NCBI GenBank assembly: GCA_947494825.1
Contig: CANLWN010000001.1
Span: 248,001 to 312,000 of the forward strand
Length of the DNA: 64,000 nt
Source: an uncultured Flavobacteriaceae bacterium
Lineage (GTDB): Bacteria; Bacteroidota; Bacteroidia; Flavobacteriales; Flavobacteriaceae
Direction of reading: 5' to 3'
This document shows, in pieces, positions 37,113 to 45,237 of the stretch. A model generated the notes under the pieces. It had not been told where the DNA came from. It did not search any database and was given only the letters and a program-made list of their open reading frames with translations. Each line of letters opens with the position of its first letter. Position 1 is the first letter of the stretch. Both the position numbers and the translations under genes were made by a program.

Positions 37113-37142
37113 TTTGGAAATAATCCAAATTATGTATATTTG
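37113..37142 (+). promoter_or_regulatory. Promoter of the LexA-like gene with operator between -33 and -7
   Basis: TTTG at 37113-37116, 18 bases, TATATTTG at 37135-37142: a full match to the Bacteroidetes promoter. The palindrome TTGGAAATAATCCAA (37114-37128) covers the -33 box and the spacer, the classic place for an autorepressor. The predicted transcription start falls at about the ATG (37146), so the mRNA is probably leaderless. Confidence 0.75.
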
Positions 37143-37145
37143 AGC

Positions 37146-37904
37146 ATGGAAAATGAATTGGACATCGCGGCAAAACGGTTTACGGAAGTACGAAGGGACC
37201 TTGGATACACCCAGGCCGATTTTGCCAAGCAATTGGGAATTTCGAGTACAACGGCCGATATTGAGCGTGGGCGTACCAAACTCTCCGGTAAAGTAGTGGC
37301 CGAGCTGCTAAAACAGTACAACATCAATCCACTTTGGCTTTTTGGGGAAAGCGTACAGCAGTACTTGTCCAGTACCAATACAAGTGTGATTCCCAAAGTG
37401 GTCACCGTCGATACTTCTGATAACGAGAACATGGTCTTGGTGAATGCCAAGGCTGCTGCAGGTTACCCCCAGAATATCCAAGACACCAGTTGGTACCGCC
37501 AACTACCAGCATTTGATATGCCCTTGCCCGAATTTCGAAACGCTACCTACAGGGGATTCCAGGTAGAAGGGGATAGTATGCTGCCCAACCTTCATCCCGG
37601 GGAATGGGTGTTGGCCAAAGCCTTGGAACATTTGGATGACGTAAACCCCAATAAAATGTACGTTGTGGTGCTACAGGATGCCGTACTGGTCAAAAAAATC
37701 GAAAAACTACCCAACTCCCAAAACATAGTGCTCATCTCTTTGAACGAGACTTACCCGCCCTATGAGATTGAACCACATCAAGTCCAGGAACTTTGGCAAG
37801 TGAGCAGCAAGATTACCTTTGGCGTGGATGCCACTACAGAAAAAGGGCTTTTGAGACAGCTGCAGGAATCCATGGAGGAACTTAAAAATCAGCTCAAGAA
37901 ATAA
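37146..37904 (+). CDS. LexA-like self-cleaving repressor (XRE HTH plus S24 peptidase domain)
   Basis: 252 residues from the ATG at 37146; an in-frame TTG two codons earlier lies inside the -7 box and is unlikely. Residues about 8-65 form an XRE-type helix-turn-helix (LGYTQADFAKQLGISSTTADIERGR). Residues about 95-225 form an S24/LexA domain with cleavage-site Ala105-Gly106 (AKAAAGY), nucleophile Ser144 in EGDSM and Lys183 in VLVKKI, 39 residues apart (37 in E. coli LexA). The C-terminus is a short coiled coil. These features predict RecA-stimulated self-cleavage. It is divergent from the DUF4130 operon and very likely represses both promoters through the shared palindromes. Confidence 0.9.
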   Translation: MENELDIAAKRFTEVRRDLGYTQADFAKQLGISSTTADIERGRTKLSGKVVAELLKQYNINPLWLFGESVQQYLSSTNTSVIPKVVTVDTSDNENMVLVNAKAAAGYPQNIQDTSWYRQLPAFDMPLPEFRNATYRGFQVEGDSMLPNLHPGEWVLAKALEHLDDVNPNKMYVVVLQDAVLVKKIEKLPNSQNIVLISLNETYPPYEIEPHQVQELWQVSSKITFGVDATTEKGLLRQLQESMEELKNQLKK

Positions 37905-38025
37905 CAAGTTTCTTAGCATCCAATTGCTTATCACCAAATAAAAAAACCAAGGCGCTATCGGATGGTAAATCCGTAGGAAATTAACGATTGGGGTACCGCA
38001 AGCTACCGGTTCAACCTCAAATAGC

Positions 38026-38766
38026 TTAGTTGTACCCTTTTACCGCGCCCATATCCAGGGTAATAGGTCCCAGTTCATGCGATTTGGGAAGAAATGCACC
38101 GCTATCCACCACCTGCCAATCGTCCCAGCTGGCCTCTACGCCCCCTATGGGAATGATGCTCACCCACATTTGATAACTTTCTGGGAAACCATCCTGCCGT
38201 AGTTTCCAGAGATAGGTATCCCCTGGGGTATCCCCACCACTGGAGTAGGTGACCAACAACCCTCGAGAACCGTCTTCCATAAGCACAACGCCCCGTTGGG
38301 TACCCGGGTCAAAAACCTTGAAGGGCGCTACCAACCAAAAGGAATCGTTGTTGAACAAAGCGGTTGCTTTTTTGATCAACTTTTCCGCTCGATCACCCCT
38401 TACCAAACCGGTGTTTTGATAGGCCATACTTTTGGCAGTATCGTTTAGATCCAGCACCACTTTTTTATCGCCCCACGTTACCTGGGCCACCCCTTTGGTC
38501 TTGTCCCATAAAAATTGATGGGCCCCATTTCTAAAGGACCATTCCAAATATCGGGTATTTTTGTAGGCTTCATTACCTACCGCCTTCAGCATTTTATTGG
38601 CCAGCATATCGGCTTCAAAACTTGCTTCGAGCTCGGGCCGTGGCTCATGGCAAAGCACATAAAGCACCGCGTAGGTGAACAGGAGCAATATTCCGAGCCC
38701 CAGGAGGGCCCGTGCGAGTATCTTCAGTAATTTTTTGATAGGTATACGGATTAAATGGATGTACAA
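38026..38766 (-). CDS. Membrane-anchored protein of unknown function
   Basis: Up to 246 residues. One N-terminal membrane helix (residues about 14-36, LARALLGLGILLLFTYAVLYVL) is followed by an extracytoplasmic domain that reads as alternating beta strands (NTRYLEWSFRNGAHQFLWD, GVAQVTWGDKKVVLDLND), reminiscent of LolA-like lipoprotein carrier folds; this resemblance is weak. The only visible start is a TTG at 38766 right after an in-frame stop. It is the last gene before ggt on the same strand, 31 bp away. The 121-bp gap 37905-38025 on its other side shows no clear terminator. Confidence 0.7.
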   Translation of the reverse strand: MYIHLIRIPIKKLLKILARALLGLGILLLFTYAVLYVLCHEPRPELEASFEADMLANKMLKAVGNEAYKNTRYLEWSFRNGAHQFLWDKTKGVAQVTWGDKKVVLDLNDTAKSMAYQNTGLVRGDRAEKLIKKATALFNNDSFWLVAPFKVFDPGTQRGVVLMEDGSRGLLVTYSSGGDTPGDTYLWKLRQDGFPESYQMWVSIIPIGGVEASWDDWQVVDSGAFLPKSHELGPITLDMGAVKGYN

Positions 38767-38797
38767 TTATATCTCCCTAAAGCTACATCTTAATGTT

Positions 38798-40480
38798 CTA
38801 AAATCCTACAGCGGTGTCGTCTCCACGTTTATCGGCGCCACCTTCCAACGTGCCATCGGGCAGCACCCGTATGGCATCGACCTTGGCTGTTATGGGAGTG
38901 CGCCCTTTATTTACCTGATAGCCCTTGGATTCCAACTCGGCCTTTAATGCTTCCGGAAAGCCCTCCAATTCAAAGGTCACCGTATCGGGGAGCCACTGAT
39001 GGTGGAAACGAGGCGCATTTACGGCGTCCTGCATACTCATTCCAAACTCGTAGGCGTTTAATATGGTCTGTGCCACGGCTGTTATGATGGCAGATCCCCC
39101 GGGAGAACCCACTACCATCCATAGTTTTCCGTCCTTTTCCACAATCGTGGGTGTCATACTGCTTAGCATGCGTTTTTCTGGCGCAATACTGTTGGCATTG
39201 GCACCTACCAGTCCATACGTGTTGGGAACACCGGGTTTTGAGCTAAAGTCGTCCATCTCGTTATTGAGAAAGAAACCCAGTCCATCGCAATACAACTTGG
39301 AGCCGTAGCCTCCGTTCAGCGTGGTTGTTGTGGAAACGGCATTCCCCATCCCGTCCACAATAGAATAATGGGTGGTTTCAGTGCTTTCTATGATTTCCAC
39401 GGCACCCCGTTCTATTTCCGAGGACTTGGTGGCCCGGTCAAAGCTGAAGTCGAGCATCCGTTCCTGGAGATAGGCATCGTTGCGCAGGACCTCCAGAGGA
39501 ATGTCTACAAAATCGGGGTCCCCCAAATAGTGGTTCCTGTCGGCATAAGCCCTTCTGCAGGCTTCGGTGAACAATTGGACCGCCTCTACCGAGTGATGTC
39601 CGTAAGCCGCAATATCATAGGGCTCCATCATTTTGAAGATCTGGTTAAGGGTTACCCCGCCACTGCTGGGAGGGCTCATCGAGATAATTTTAAGCGTCTT
39701 GTAATCAAAAACCACGGGTGTGCGCCATTTAGCCTGGTATTTTTCCAGGTCTTCAACGGTAATATAACCACCTTTGTCTTGGATAAAGGTGGCCAATTTC
39801 CTTGCGGTCTCGCCCTTATAGAATTCGTCCCTACCGTTTTTGGCTATGCGCTTCAACGTACGGGCCAAGGCCCCATATTTAATGGTATCCCCCGGTTTAA
39901 AGGACGCTGCGAACAAGGTGCTGTCACCATTTACTTGTAGGATGGTCTTTTTGTATTTTTCAATCCGCTCTGCCTGTTTTTCGGTAACAATCACCCCCTT
40001 TTCGGCGAGTTCGATTACGGGTCGGAGGATGGTCTCCATAGGGAGCGATCCAAATTTTTTATGTACTTCAAAAACACCGGCCACGGAACCGGGAACACCC
40101 ACCGAGGTAGCACCAATAGTGCTTTTGCCCGGAACTACATTGCCCAGGGAGTCCAAATACATGTCCCTGTGTGCCGATAGTGGCGCTTTTTCCCTATAGT
40201 CCAAGCCTCCGACAGCTCCATCACTGGTACGATACACCATAAACCCGCCTCCGCCCAAATTGCCCGCATAGGGGTATGCCACGGCCAAAGCCATTTCGGT
40301 GGCTACCATGGCATCAAAGGCGTTTCCACCTTTTCCAAGAATTTCAGCACCTATTCTGGAGGCTTCTGCACGGGCAGAAACTACCATGGCATTTTCGGTA
40401 ACAACACCAGTAGGCGGAGCTAAATTTTTACTGCAACCAATAAAAAGGAGAAGGGAAAACAGGGGTATTATTTTTCGCAT
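38798..40480 (-). CDS. ggt: Gamma-glutamyltransferase, lipoprotein
   Basis: Cleaves or transfers the gamma-glutamyl group of glutathione and related peptides outside the cytoplasm. Lipobox LLLFIGC with the lipidated Cys at 16. The autoprocessing site is intact: ETTHYSIVDGMGN, with the new N-terminal nucleophile Thr369; the glycine-rich SPPSSGGVTLNQ and the PGGSAI loop close the site. 560 residues. It overlaps the 3' end of the acpH gene by 13 bp, so the two are translationally linked. Confidence 0.95.
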   Translation of the reverse strand: MRKIIPLFSLLLFIGCSKNLAPPTGVVTENAMVVSARAEASRIGAEILGKGGNAFDAMVATEMALAVAYPYAGNLGGGGFMVYRTSDGAVGGLDYREKAPLSAHRDMYLDSLGNVVPGKSTIGATSVGVPGSVAGVFEVHKKFGSLPMETILRPVIELAEKGVIVTEKQAERIEKYKKTILQVNGDSTLFAASFKPGDTIKYGALARTLKRIAKNGRDEFYKGETARKLATFIQDKGGYITVEDLEKYQAKWRTPVVFDYKTLKIISMSPPSSGGVTLNQIFKMMEPYDIAAYGHHSVEAVQLFTEACRRAYADRNHYLGDPDFVDIPLEVLRNDAYLQERMLDFSFDRATKSSEIERGAVEIIESTETTHYSIVDGMGNAVSTTTTLNGGYGSKLYCDGLGFFLNNEMDDFSSKPGVPNTYGLVGANANSIAPEKRMLSSMTPTIVEKDGKLWMVVGSPGGSAIITAVAQTILNAYEFGMSMQDAVNAPRFHHQWLPDTVTFELEGFPEALKAELESKGYQVNKGRTPITAKVDAIRVLPDGTLEGGADKRGDDTAVGF

Positions 40481-41061
40481 AGGGAAAGGTATTTTTGTTT
40501 GGAAAAGATAATTAACTCTTCAAAGAAGGAGGTGAATTCAGATTCAAATTCGGAATAATGTTCCTCGAGGTCCAATATGGCAAAATTCATTTTGGATCTG
40601 TTTTTGGTCCTGCGGTTCATTCCGTTCAACACTCTGCCAATGCCTTCCATCTTGGCATAGTTGTAGATCCAATTATCAGCGATCATATAGGGCATCATCC
40701 GTTTTATGCCCTCGGGAAGCAAGGTATAATTATCTTCGAGCAGGTCATAGAAGTTCTCCACAAATTCCTTGAGCGGGGTGGGTGAGTAGCTCGACCAATT
40801 TTTGGCAAGAAAATGATCGTAAAAAATATCAACGATTACTCCGCTATAGTGGCTGTAGTTCCTATGGAGCCTTTTGGTACTCTTGCGAACCGTAGCATGT
40901 GCGTCGGTGTAGGTATCGATGGCCCGGTGTAGCAATATGCCTTTTTGCACCTGCTTGGGCAGATGATCGTAACGGTTTCCCCGAATGCTATCGGCAATGA
41001 AATTTCCGATGGTCACTTGGTCATCGTCAAAGGACAGATAGATGTGCGCTAGAAAATTCAT
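40468..41061 (-). CDS. Acyl carrier protein phosphodiesterase-like protein
   Basis: 197-residue member of the AcpH (DUF479) family of the HD-like fold; E. coli AcpH removes the phosphopantetheine arm from holo-ACP. The N-terminus MNFLAHIYLSFDDDQVTIGNFIADSIRG is diagnostic, and IDTYTDAHATVRKS and YSGVIVDIFYDHFLA contain the metal-binding Asp and His residues. It comes first, with ggt overlapping its last 13 bp. Confidence 0.92.
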   Translation of the reverse strand: MNFLAHIYLSFDDDQVTIGNFIADSIRGNRYDHLPKQVQKGILLHRAIDTYTDAHATVRKSTKRLHRNYSHYSGVIVDIFYDHFLAKNWSSYSPTPLKEFVENFYDLLEDNYTLLPEGIKRMMPYMIADNWIYNYAKMEGIGRVLNGMNRRTKNRSKMNFAILDLEEHYSEFESEFTSFFEELIIFSKQKYLSLCEK

Positions 41062-41124
41062 GGGTACCTAAAATTCTTAAGGCCGAATTTACTAATTAGC
41101 AACATAGGATTGACCACAGACTTG

Positions 41125-41132
41125 TATATTTG
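41125..41132 (+). promoter_or_regulatory. -7 box of glmM
   Basis: TATATTTG, an exact match; predicted leader about 14 bases. A TTG at 41110-41112 is too close (12 bases) to be a normal -33 element. Confidence 0.5.
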
Positions 41133-41152
41133 CCAAAACTTTTTCGTTCTAT

Positions 41153-42541
41153 ATGACACTTATAAAATCCATTTCCGGAATACGGGGTACCATTGGTGGG
41201 TCACCTGGGGATAATTTAACGCCGATCGATGCCGTAAAATTTGCTGCTGCCTATGGCAGTTGGCTTAAGGAAAATACCAATAAAGCTAAGCTCAGAATCG
41301 TAATAGGACGCGACGCCCGTATTTCTGGGGAAATGATCCAAAACCTAGTGGTCTCCACCTTGGTGGGCTTGGGTATAGACGTATTGGACCTTGGACTTTC
41401 CACCACGCCCACGGTAGAAATAGCCGTACCTCTGGAAAAGGCAGATGGCGGGATCATTCTCACTGCCAGCCATAATCCCAAACAATGGAATGCCTTGAAG
41501 CTTTTAAATGCGAAAGGCGAGTTTTTGGATGCCGAACAAGGGGCCAAAATCCTGCAACTGGCAGAAAGTGAGGCCTTTTCATTTTCCGAGGTGGATGCTT
41601 TGGGACAGGTTTCCAAAAATGATACCTATATCGATATCCACATCCAGGAAGTGCTGAACCTACCACTTGTAGATGCGGATACCATCAAGAAAAGCAGGTT
41701 CAAAGTGGTTGTGGACGGGGTAAATTCCACGGGAGGAATTGCCATTCCCAAACTTCTTAAGGCTTTAGGGGTAGAGGTAGTGGAACTGTACTGCGACCCT
41801 ACCGGACATTTTCCGCATAATCCCGAGCCTCTAAAGGAGCATTTAGGGGATATTTGCGAATTGGTGGTAAAGGAAAAAGCCGATTTTGGCATCGTTGTGG
41901 ACCCCGATGTAGATCGCTTGGCCTTTATTGATAATACTGGGGAAATGTTCGGGGAGGAATATACCTTAGTGGCCTGTGCCGACTATGTACTTGGGAAGAT
42001 CGGGGGAAATACAGTTTCCAATCTGTCCTCTTCACGGGCCCTACGGGATGTCACCGAAAAATACGGGGGCACCTATGAGGCCGCGGCTGTGGGAGAGGTG
42101 AATGTGGTTACTAAAATGAAGGAAAACCATGCCATCATAGGAGGAGAGGGCAACGGGGGTATCATTTACCCGGAAAGTCATTACGGTAGGGATTCTTTGG
42201 TGGGAACCGCGCTGTTTTTAATGTTGATGGCGGAACGTGGCGGAACGGTCCGGGAGCTAAGAGACAGTTATCCCGCTTATTTTATGAGCAAAAAGAAAAT
42301 ACAACTGACGCCCGATTTGGATGTGGATGCTTTGCTGACACAGATGCAACAGAAATACAGGGATGAGGAAGTAAGCGTTGTGGACGGGGTAAAAATAGAT
42401 TTTCCGGAAAACTGGGTACACCTCAGGAAATCCAATACCGAACCGATCATACGGATCTATACGGAAGCAAAAAGTCAGGCCGAGGCGGATGCACTTGCCG
42501 ACAGAATTATTTTGGAGATCAAGGAAATAGCCGGAATCTGA
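41153..42541 (+). CDS. glmM: Phosphoglucosamine mutase (alpha-D-phosphohexomutase family)
   Basis: Converts glucosamine-6-P to glucosamine-1-P for UDP-GlcNAc and cell-wall synthesis. 462 residues. The phosphoserine loop TASHNPKQWNALK (domain 1), the metal loop DPDVDRLAF (domain 2), the sugar-binding loop GEGNGGIIYP (domain 3) and the phosphate-binding RKSNTEPIIRIYTEA (domain 4) are all intact. The opening SISGIRGTIGG is typical of the Bacteroidetes GlmM group. A phosphomannomutase role is possible, but the family branch favours GlmM. Its stop abuts the stop of the convergent hydrolase gene. Confidence 0.9.
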   Translation: MTLIKSISGIRGTIGGSPGDNLTPIDAVKFAAAYGSWLKENTNKAKLRIVIGRDARISGEMIQNLVVSTLVGLGIDVLDLGLSTTPTVEIAVPLEKADGGIILTASHNPKQWNALKLLNAKGEFLDAEQGAKILQLAESEAFSFSEVDALGQVSKNDTYIDIHIQEVLNLPLVDADTIKKSRFKVVVDGVNSTGGIAIPKLLKALGVEVVELYCDPTGHFPHNPEPLKEHLGDICELVVKEKADFGIVVDPDVDRLAFIDNTGEMFGEEYTLVACADYVLGKIGGNTVSNLSSSRALRDVTEKYGGTYEAAAVGEVNVVTKMKENHAIIGGEGNGGIIYPESHYGRDSLVGTALFLMLMAERGGTVRELRDSYPAYFMSKKKIQLTPDLDVDALLTQMQQKYRDEEVSVVDGVKIDFPENWVHLRKSNTEPIIRIYTEAKSQAEADALADRIILEIKEIAGI

Positions 42542-43414
42542 TCAAGGTTGTTCCTCGGACTTTAGCCAGTCTATCAGGTTTTTTATAACAAGATCCTGTT
42601 GTTCCCAAATAAAAAAGTGGTTTCCACCCTCCAACGGGAGAAGCTTTATTGTTTGTGCCTGGTTAAACTCGCGCTGCATAAACGAGACATTCCCATAAGG
42701 CACCAATTTGTCCTCGGTGCCGTGCATGATCAGCACATTTTGGGAAACCTTGTGCAACTCCTTCTTGAGATGCTTGAGATCGGTTTTCAGCAAAATCAAT
42801 TCCTCGTTTGATGGCTTTAGGGAACCGGGAACCAAATATTTTAAGGGAAAGGCACCCAAGGGATAACGCCAGCGTTCCGGTTTTTCGCAATGGGGATCCA
42901 GCGCACCCGCAAAGATGGCCAGGTTATCGTAGAGCGCCGGTTGGTCCACGGCCATTTGAGCAATCAAGGGTCCTCCATAAGAGTGGCCGATAAGGGTATA
43001 GGCCTCCCCGTTGCTTAGGGCCACCAATAGGGAGTTCAATTGTTTTGCCTGTGCCTTTAGGCCCATGCTTTTTCGGTAGTCGCTATAACCAAAACCGGGC
43101 CTGTCCGGAGCTATTATCCTAAAGTGTTCGCGCAGCACGGAATCTGCCAGATACCCCTTGTAGGCATCCCAACTTCCCGGGGAGCCATGTACAAATACGA
43201 GGGTAGGGGCATTGGTCTTTCCGGTCTGAATGTAGTGGATTTCCTGATTTCCTATTTGCACTGTAGTATCAACATAGGCCACCTTTTGTTCCACAAAGAA
43301 TTTCTTCGTCTGGGACCGGGAAGTGCGCATCGTAAGGCAGGAATAATTGAATAGGAGATAGGCCAATAGCGGCGCATAGATGAAATACCTTTTTTTAAAT
43401 CGTATGGCGACCAT
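42542..43414 (-). CDS. Alpha/beta hydrolase
   Basis: 290-residue hydrolase with an N-terminal membrane or signal segment (YAPLLAYLLFNYSCL). The oxyanion HGSPGSWDAY, the nucleophile elbow GHSYGG and the late HGTEDKLVPYG and GGNHFF segments supply the Ser-Asp-His triad. The substrate is unknown. It is convergent with glmM with no intervening base between the two genes. 63 bp separate it from the upstream acyltransferase gene on the same strand. Confidence 0.9.
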   Translation of the reverse strand: MVAIRFKKRYFIYAPLLAYLLFNYSCLTMRTSRSQTKKFFVEQKVAYVDTTVQIGNQEIHYIQTGKTNAPTLVFVHGSPGSWDAYKGYLADSVLREHFRIIAPDRPGFGYSDYRKSMGLKAQAKQLNSLLVALSNGEAYTLIGHSYGGPLIAQMAVDQPALYDNLAIFAGALDPHCEKPERWRYPLGAFPLKYLVPGSLKPSNEELILLKTDLKHLKKELHKVSQNVLIMHGTEDKLVPYGNVSFMQREFNQAQTIKLLPLEGGNHFFIWEQQDLVIKNLIDWLKSEEQP

Positions 43415-43477
43415 AGTTCCTGTTCCTTGCTAAAGTGGTTATCTCCATTCCAGTTTCCTATCCGATTTTGGGGCGCT

Positions 43478-44368
43478 TCATTTGAGTATTTCCTCAGGGA
43501 CCTTGTGTCGGTGTTTCCATCTTCGGTGGGTCCACAAATAATACTCCGGTTTTTCCCTAATCTGCTTTTCGGCCTCTTCCAAAAAACGGTCCGTAATGCT
43601 GTTTTCGTCCGTTTGGCCTCCAGCCCTAGTAATGGGGATAAACTCGGCCTCATAAAATCCCCGCTTTACCTTGGAGACCTTTAAAAAAACCACTGCAAGA
43701 TCTAACTTCCTGGCCAACACCTCCATCCCGGTATGCACGGGTACCGTAATACCCATAAAAGAACCCCAATACCTGGCTTCGGACATCATGGGCGATTGAT
43801 CACTAACCATGCCGTATACGGATCTTATTCCTTGTTGTTCATTCCGTATCACGGTCTTTACGGTTTCTTTTTGAGTGATGAGGGTAGCATTCCATTTGGC
43901 CCTGATCCGTTTGACCAACGCATCGAAATATTTGTTTTGAATCTTTTGGTAGACCGCATAACCCTTCGACTCAAAATAATTGTTAACGCAAACATTCCAC
44001 TCCCAATTGGCGTAGTGGGTGATGGGCACGATGCAACTTTTTTCCTTTTCAATTTCCCGTAGCACCTCAATATTCATGATTTTGAACCGTTTCTCCATGG
44101 TTTGTTTGGTCATGCCCATGGTTTTGATCATTTCAAGGAAAACATCGCACATGTGCGCGTAGAATTTACGACGGATTTGTATTATTTCCTCTTCGCTTTT
44201 TTCTGGAAAAACGAGTTGTAGGTTTTCCAGGACCACTTTCTTGCGATACCCAAATACGGTATATACCAAAAAGAAGGCAAAATCCGAAAAAAGGTAAAAA
44301 AGGCTAAACGGAAGTACGGAGATAAGCCAAAGAAATGGGTATGCCAAAATATAGACCAATAGCTGCAT
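43478..44368 (-). CDS. LpxL/HtrB-type lysophospholipid (lipid A) acyltransferase
   Basis: Membrane acyltransferase that adds a secondary acyl chain to lipid A. 296 residues from the ATG at 44366-44368 (MQLLVYILAYPFLWLI); the open frame continues to a TTG eight codons earlier. One N-terminal membrane helix, then the catalytic HX4E motif in THYANWEWNV and the conserved MVSDQSPM loop. Ending WTHRRWKHR is characteristic of the family. Divergent from the rhomboid gene, with 60 bp between the starts. Confidence 0.92.
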   Translation of the reverse strand: MQLLVYILAYPFLWLISVLPFSLFYLFSDFAFFLVYTVFGYRKKVVLENLQLVFPEKSEEEIIQIRRKFYAHMCDVFLEMIKTMGMTKQTMEKRFKIMNIEVLREIEKEKSCIVPITHYANWEWNVCVNNYFESKGYAVYQKIQNKYFDALVKRIRAKWNATLITQKETVKTVIRNEQQGIRSVYGMVSDQSPMMSEARYWGSFMGITVPVHTGMEVLARKLDLAVVFLKVSKVKRGFYEAEFIPITRAGGQTDENSITDRFLEEAEKQIREKPEYYLWTHRRWKHRHKVPEEILK

Positions 44369-44399
44369 TTGTGTGCGGGAAAGTTTTGGCAAATATAGC

Positions 44400-44407
44400 T
44401 ATATTTG
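44400..44407 (+). promoter_or_regulatory. -7 box of the rhomboid gene
   Basis: TATATTTG, an exact match; the leader would be about 15 bases to the ATG at 44429. The nearest TTTG upstream is 11 bases away, so the -33 element is unclear. Confidence 0.5.
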
Positions 44408-44428
44408 ACACCAAACCTCAGGAAAAAC

Positions 44429-45076
44429 ATGGATTTGCATATTGCCACGATTACCATCATTGCTGCCAATGTCCTAGTGTCCTTAAGGGGATTTAGGGAC
44501 GGCATTTTTTTTGAGCGCTATAAGTTTGGAATCGGTGCGATACAGGCAGGACAAAAAGAACGTATGTTCACTTCCGGCTTTCTCCACGTGGATATTTCCC
44601 ACCTTTTTTTCAACATGTTCACGCTCTACTTTTTCGCAGATGTGGTCATTAACTGGTTTGGTCCGTCCAAGTTCATCATTATTTACGTGATCAGCCTTGT
44701 AGCGGGAAGCCTGTTGGCCTTGTTTTTTCATAAAAAGGAACCTTATTACAGCGCTGTTGGTGCCAGTGGGGCCGTGACCGGAATTTTGTATGCGGCCATT
44801 CTTCTGCAACCGGATATGCAATTGGGCCTTATGTTCATCCCTATTCCCTTACCTGCCTACGTATTGGGAATCGCCTATTTGCTCTATTCCATATACGGTA
44901 TGAAGAGCAGGTTGGGCAATATAGGGCACACAGCACATTTTGGTGGCGCGATAGGGGGCTATGTGACCACATTGCTTTTTAAGCCCGGACTTATAGAAAG
45001 TGATACCATCATGGTGGTGCTGTTGGCCATTCCCATCCTGATTCTTTTTGCCCTGGAGAAAATGGGAAAAATCTAA
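44429..45076 (+). CDS. Rhomboid family intramembrane serine protease
   Basis: 215 residues and about six membrane helices. The catalytic dyad is present: Ser in GASGAVTG and His in GHTAHFGGAIGG. HVDISHLFFNMFTLYFF is the conserved helix 2 region. I preferred the ATG at 44429 over the TTG at 44405, which lies within the predicted -7 box. Substrates are unknown. The 161-bp gap 45077-45237 after it holds no feature I can support. Confidence 0.93.
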   Translation: MDLHIATITIIAANVLVSLRGFRDGIFFERYKFGIGAIQAGQKERMFTSGFLHVDISHLFFNMFTLYFFADVVINWFGPSKFIIIYVISLVAGSLLALFFHKKEPYYSAVGASGAVTGILYAAILLQPDMQLGLMFIPIPLPAYVLGIAYLLYSIYGMKSRLGNIGHTAHFGGAIGGYVTTLLFKPGLIESDTIMVVLLAIPILILFALEKMGKI

Positions 45077-45237
45077 TCGGGCCTTGAACAAAGGCGCTGT
45101 TTCAGCCCCATATTGAGGTATACATACCCCGTATTGGGCAATTCATCGAAAAAGCATAGCAAAATATACCTTTTCCCTCTGTTCAGCGTTAACGTAGGAG
45201 CCAAATCTAAACTTGAGTATAGTTAAACCTACTTACA

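Noticed and set aside
37146-37904. Phage repressor and prophage remnant
   Set aside because: XRE plus S24 proteins also occur in phages, but no integrase, structural genes or attachment repeats are present and the divergent partner is a repair gene.
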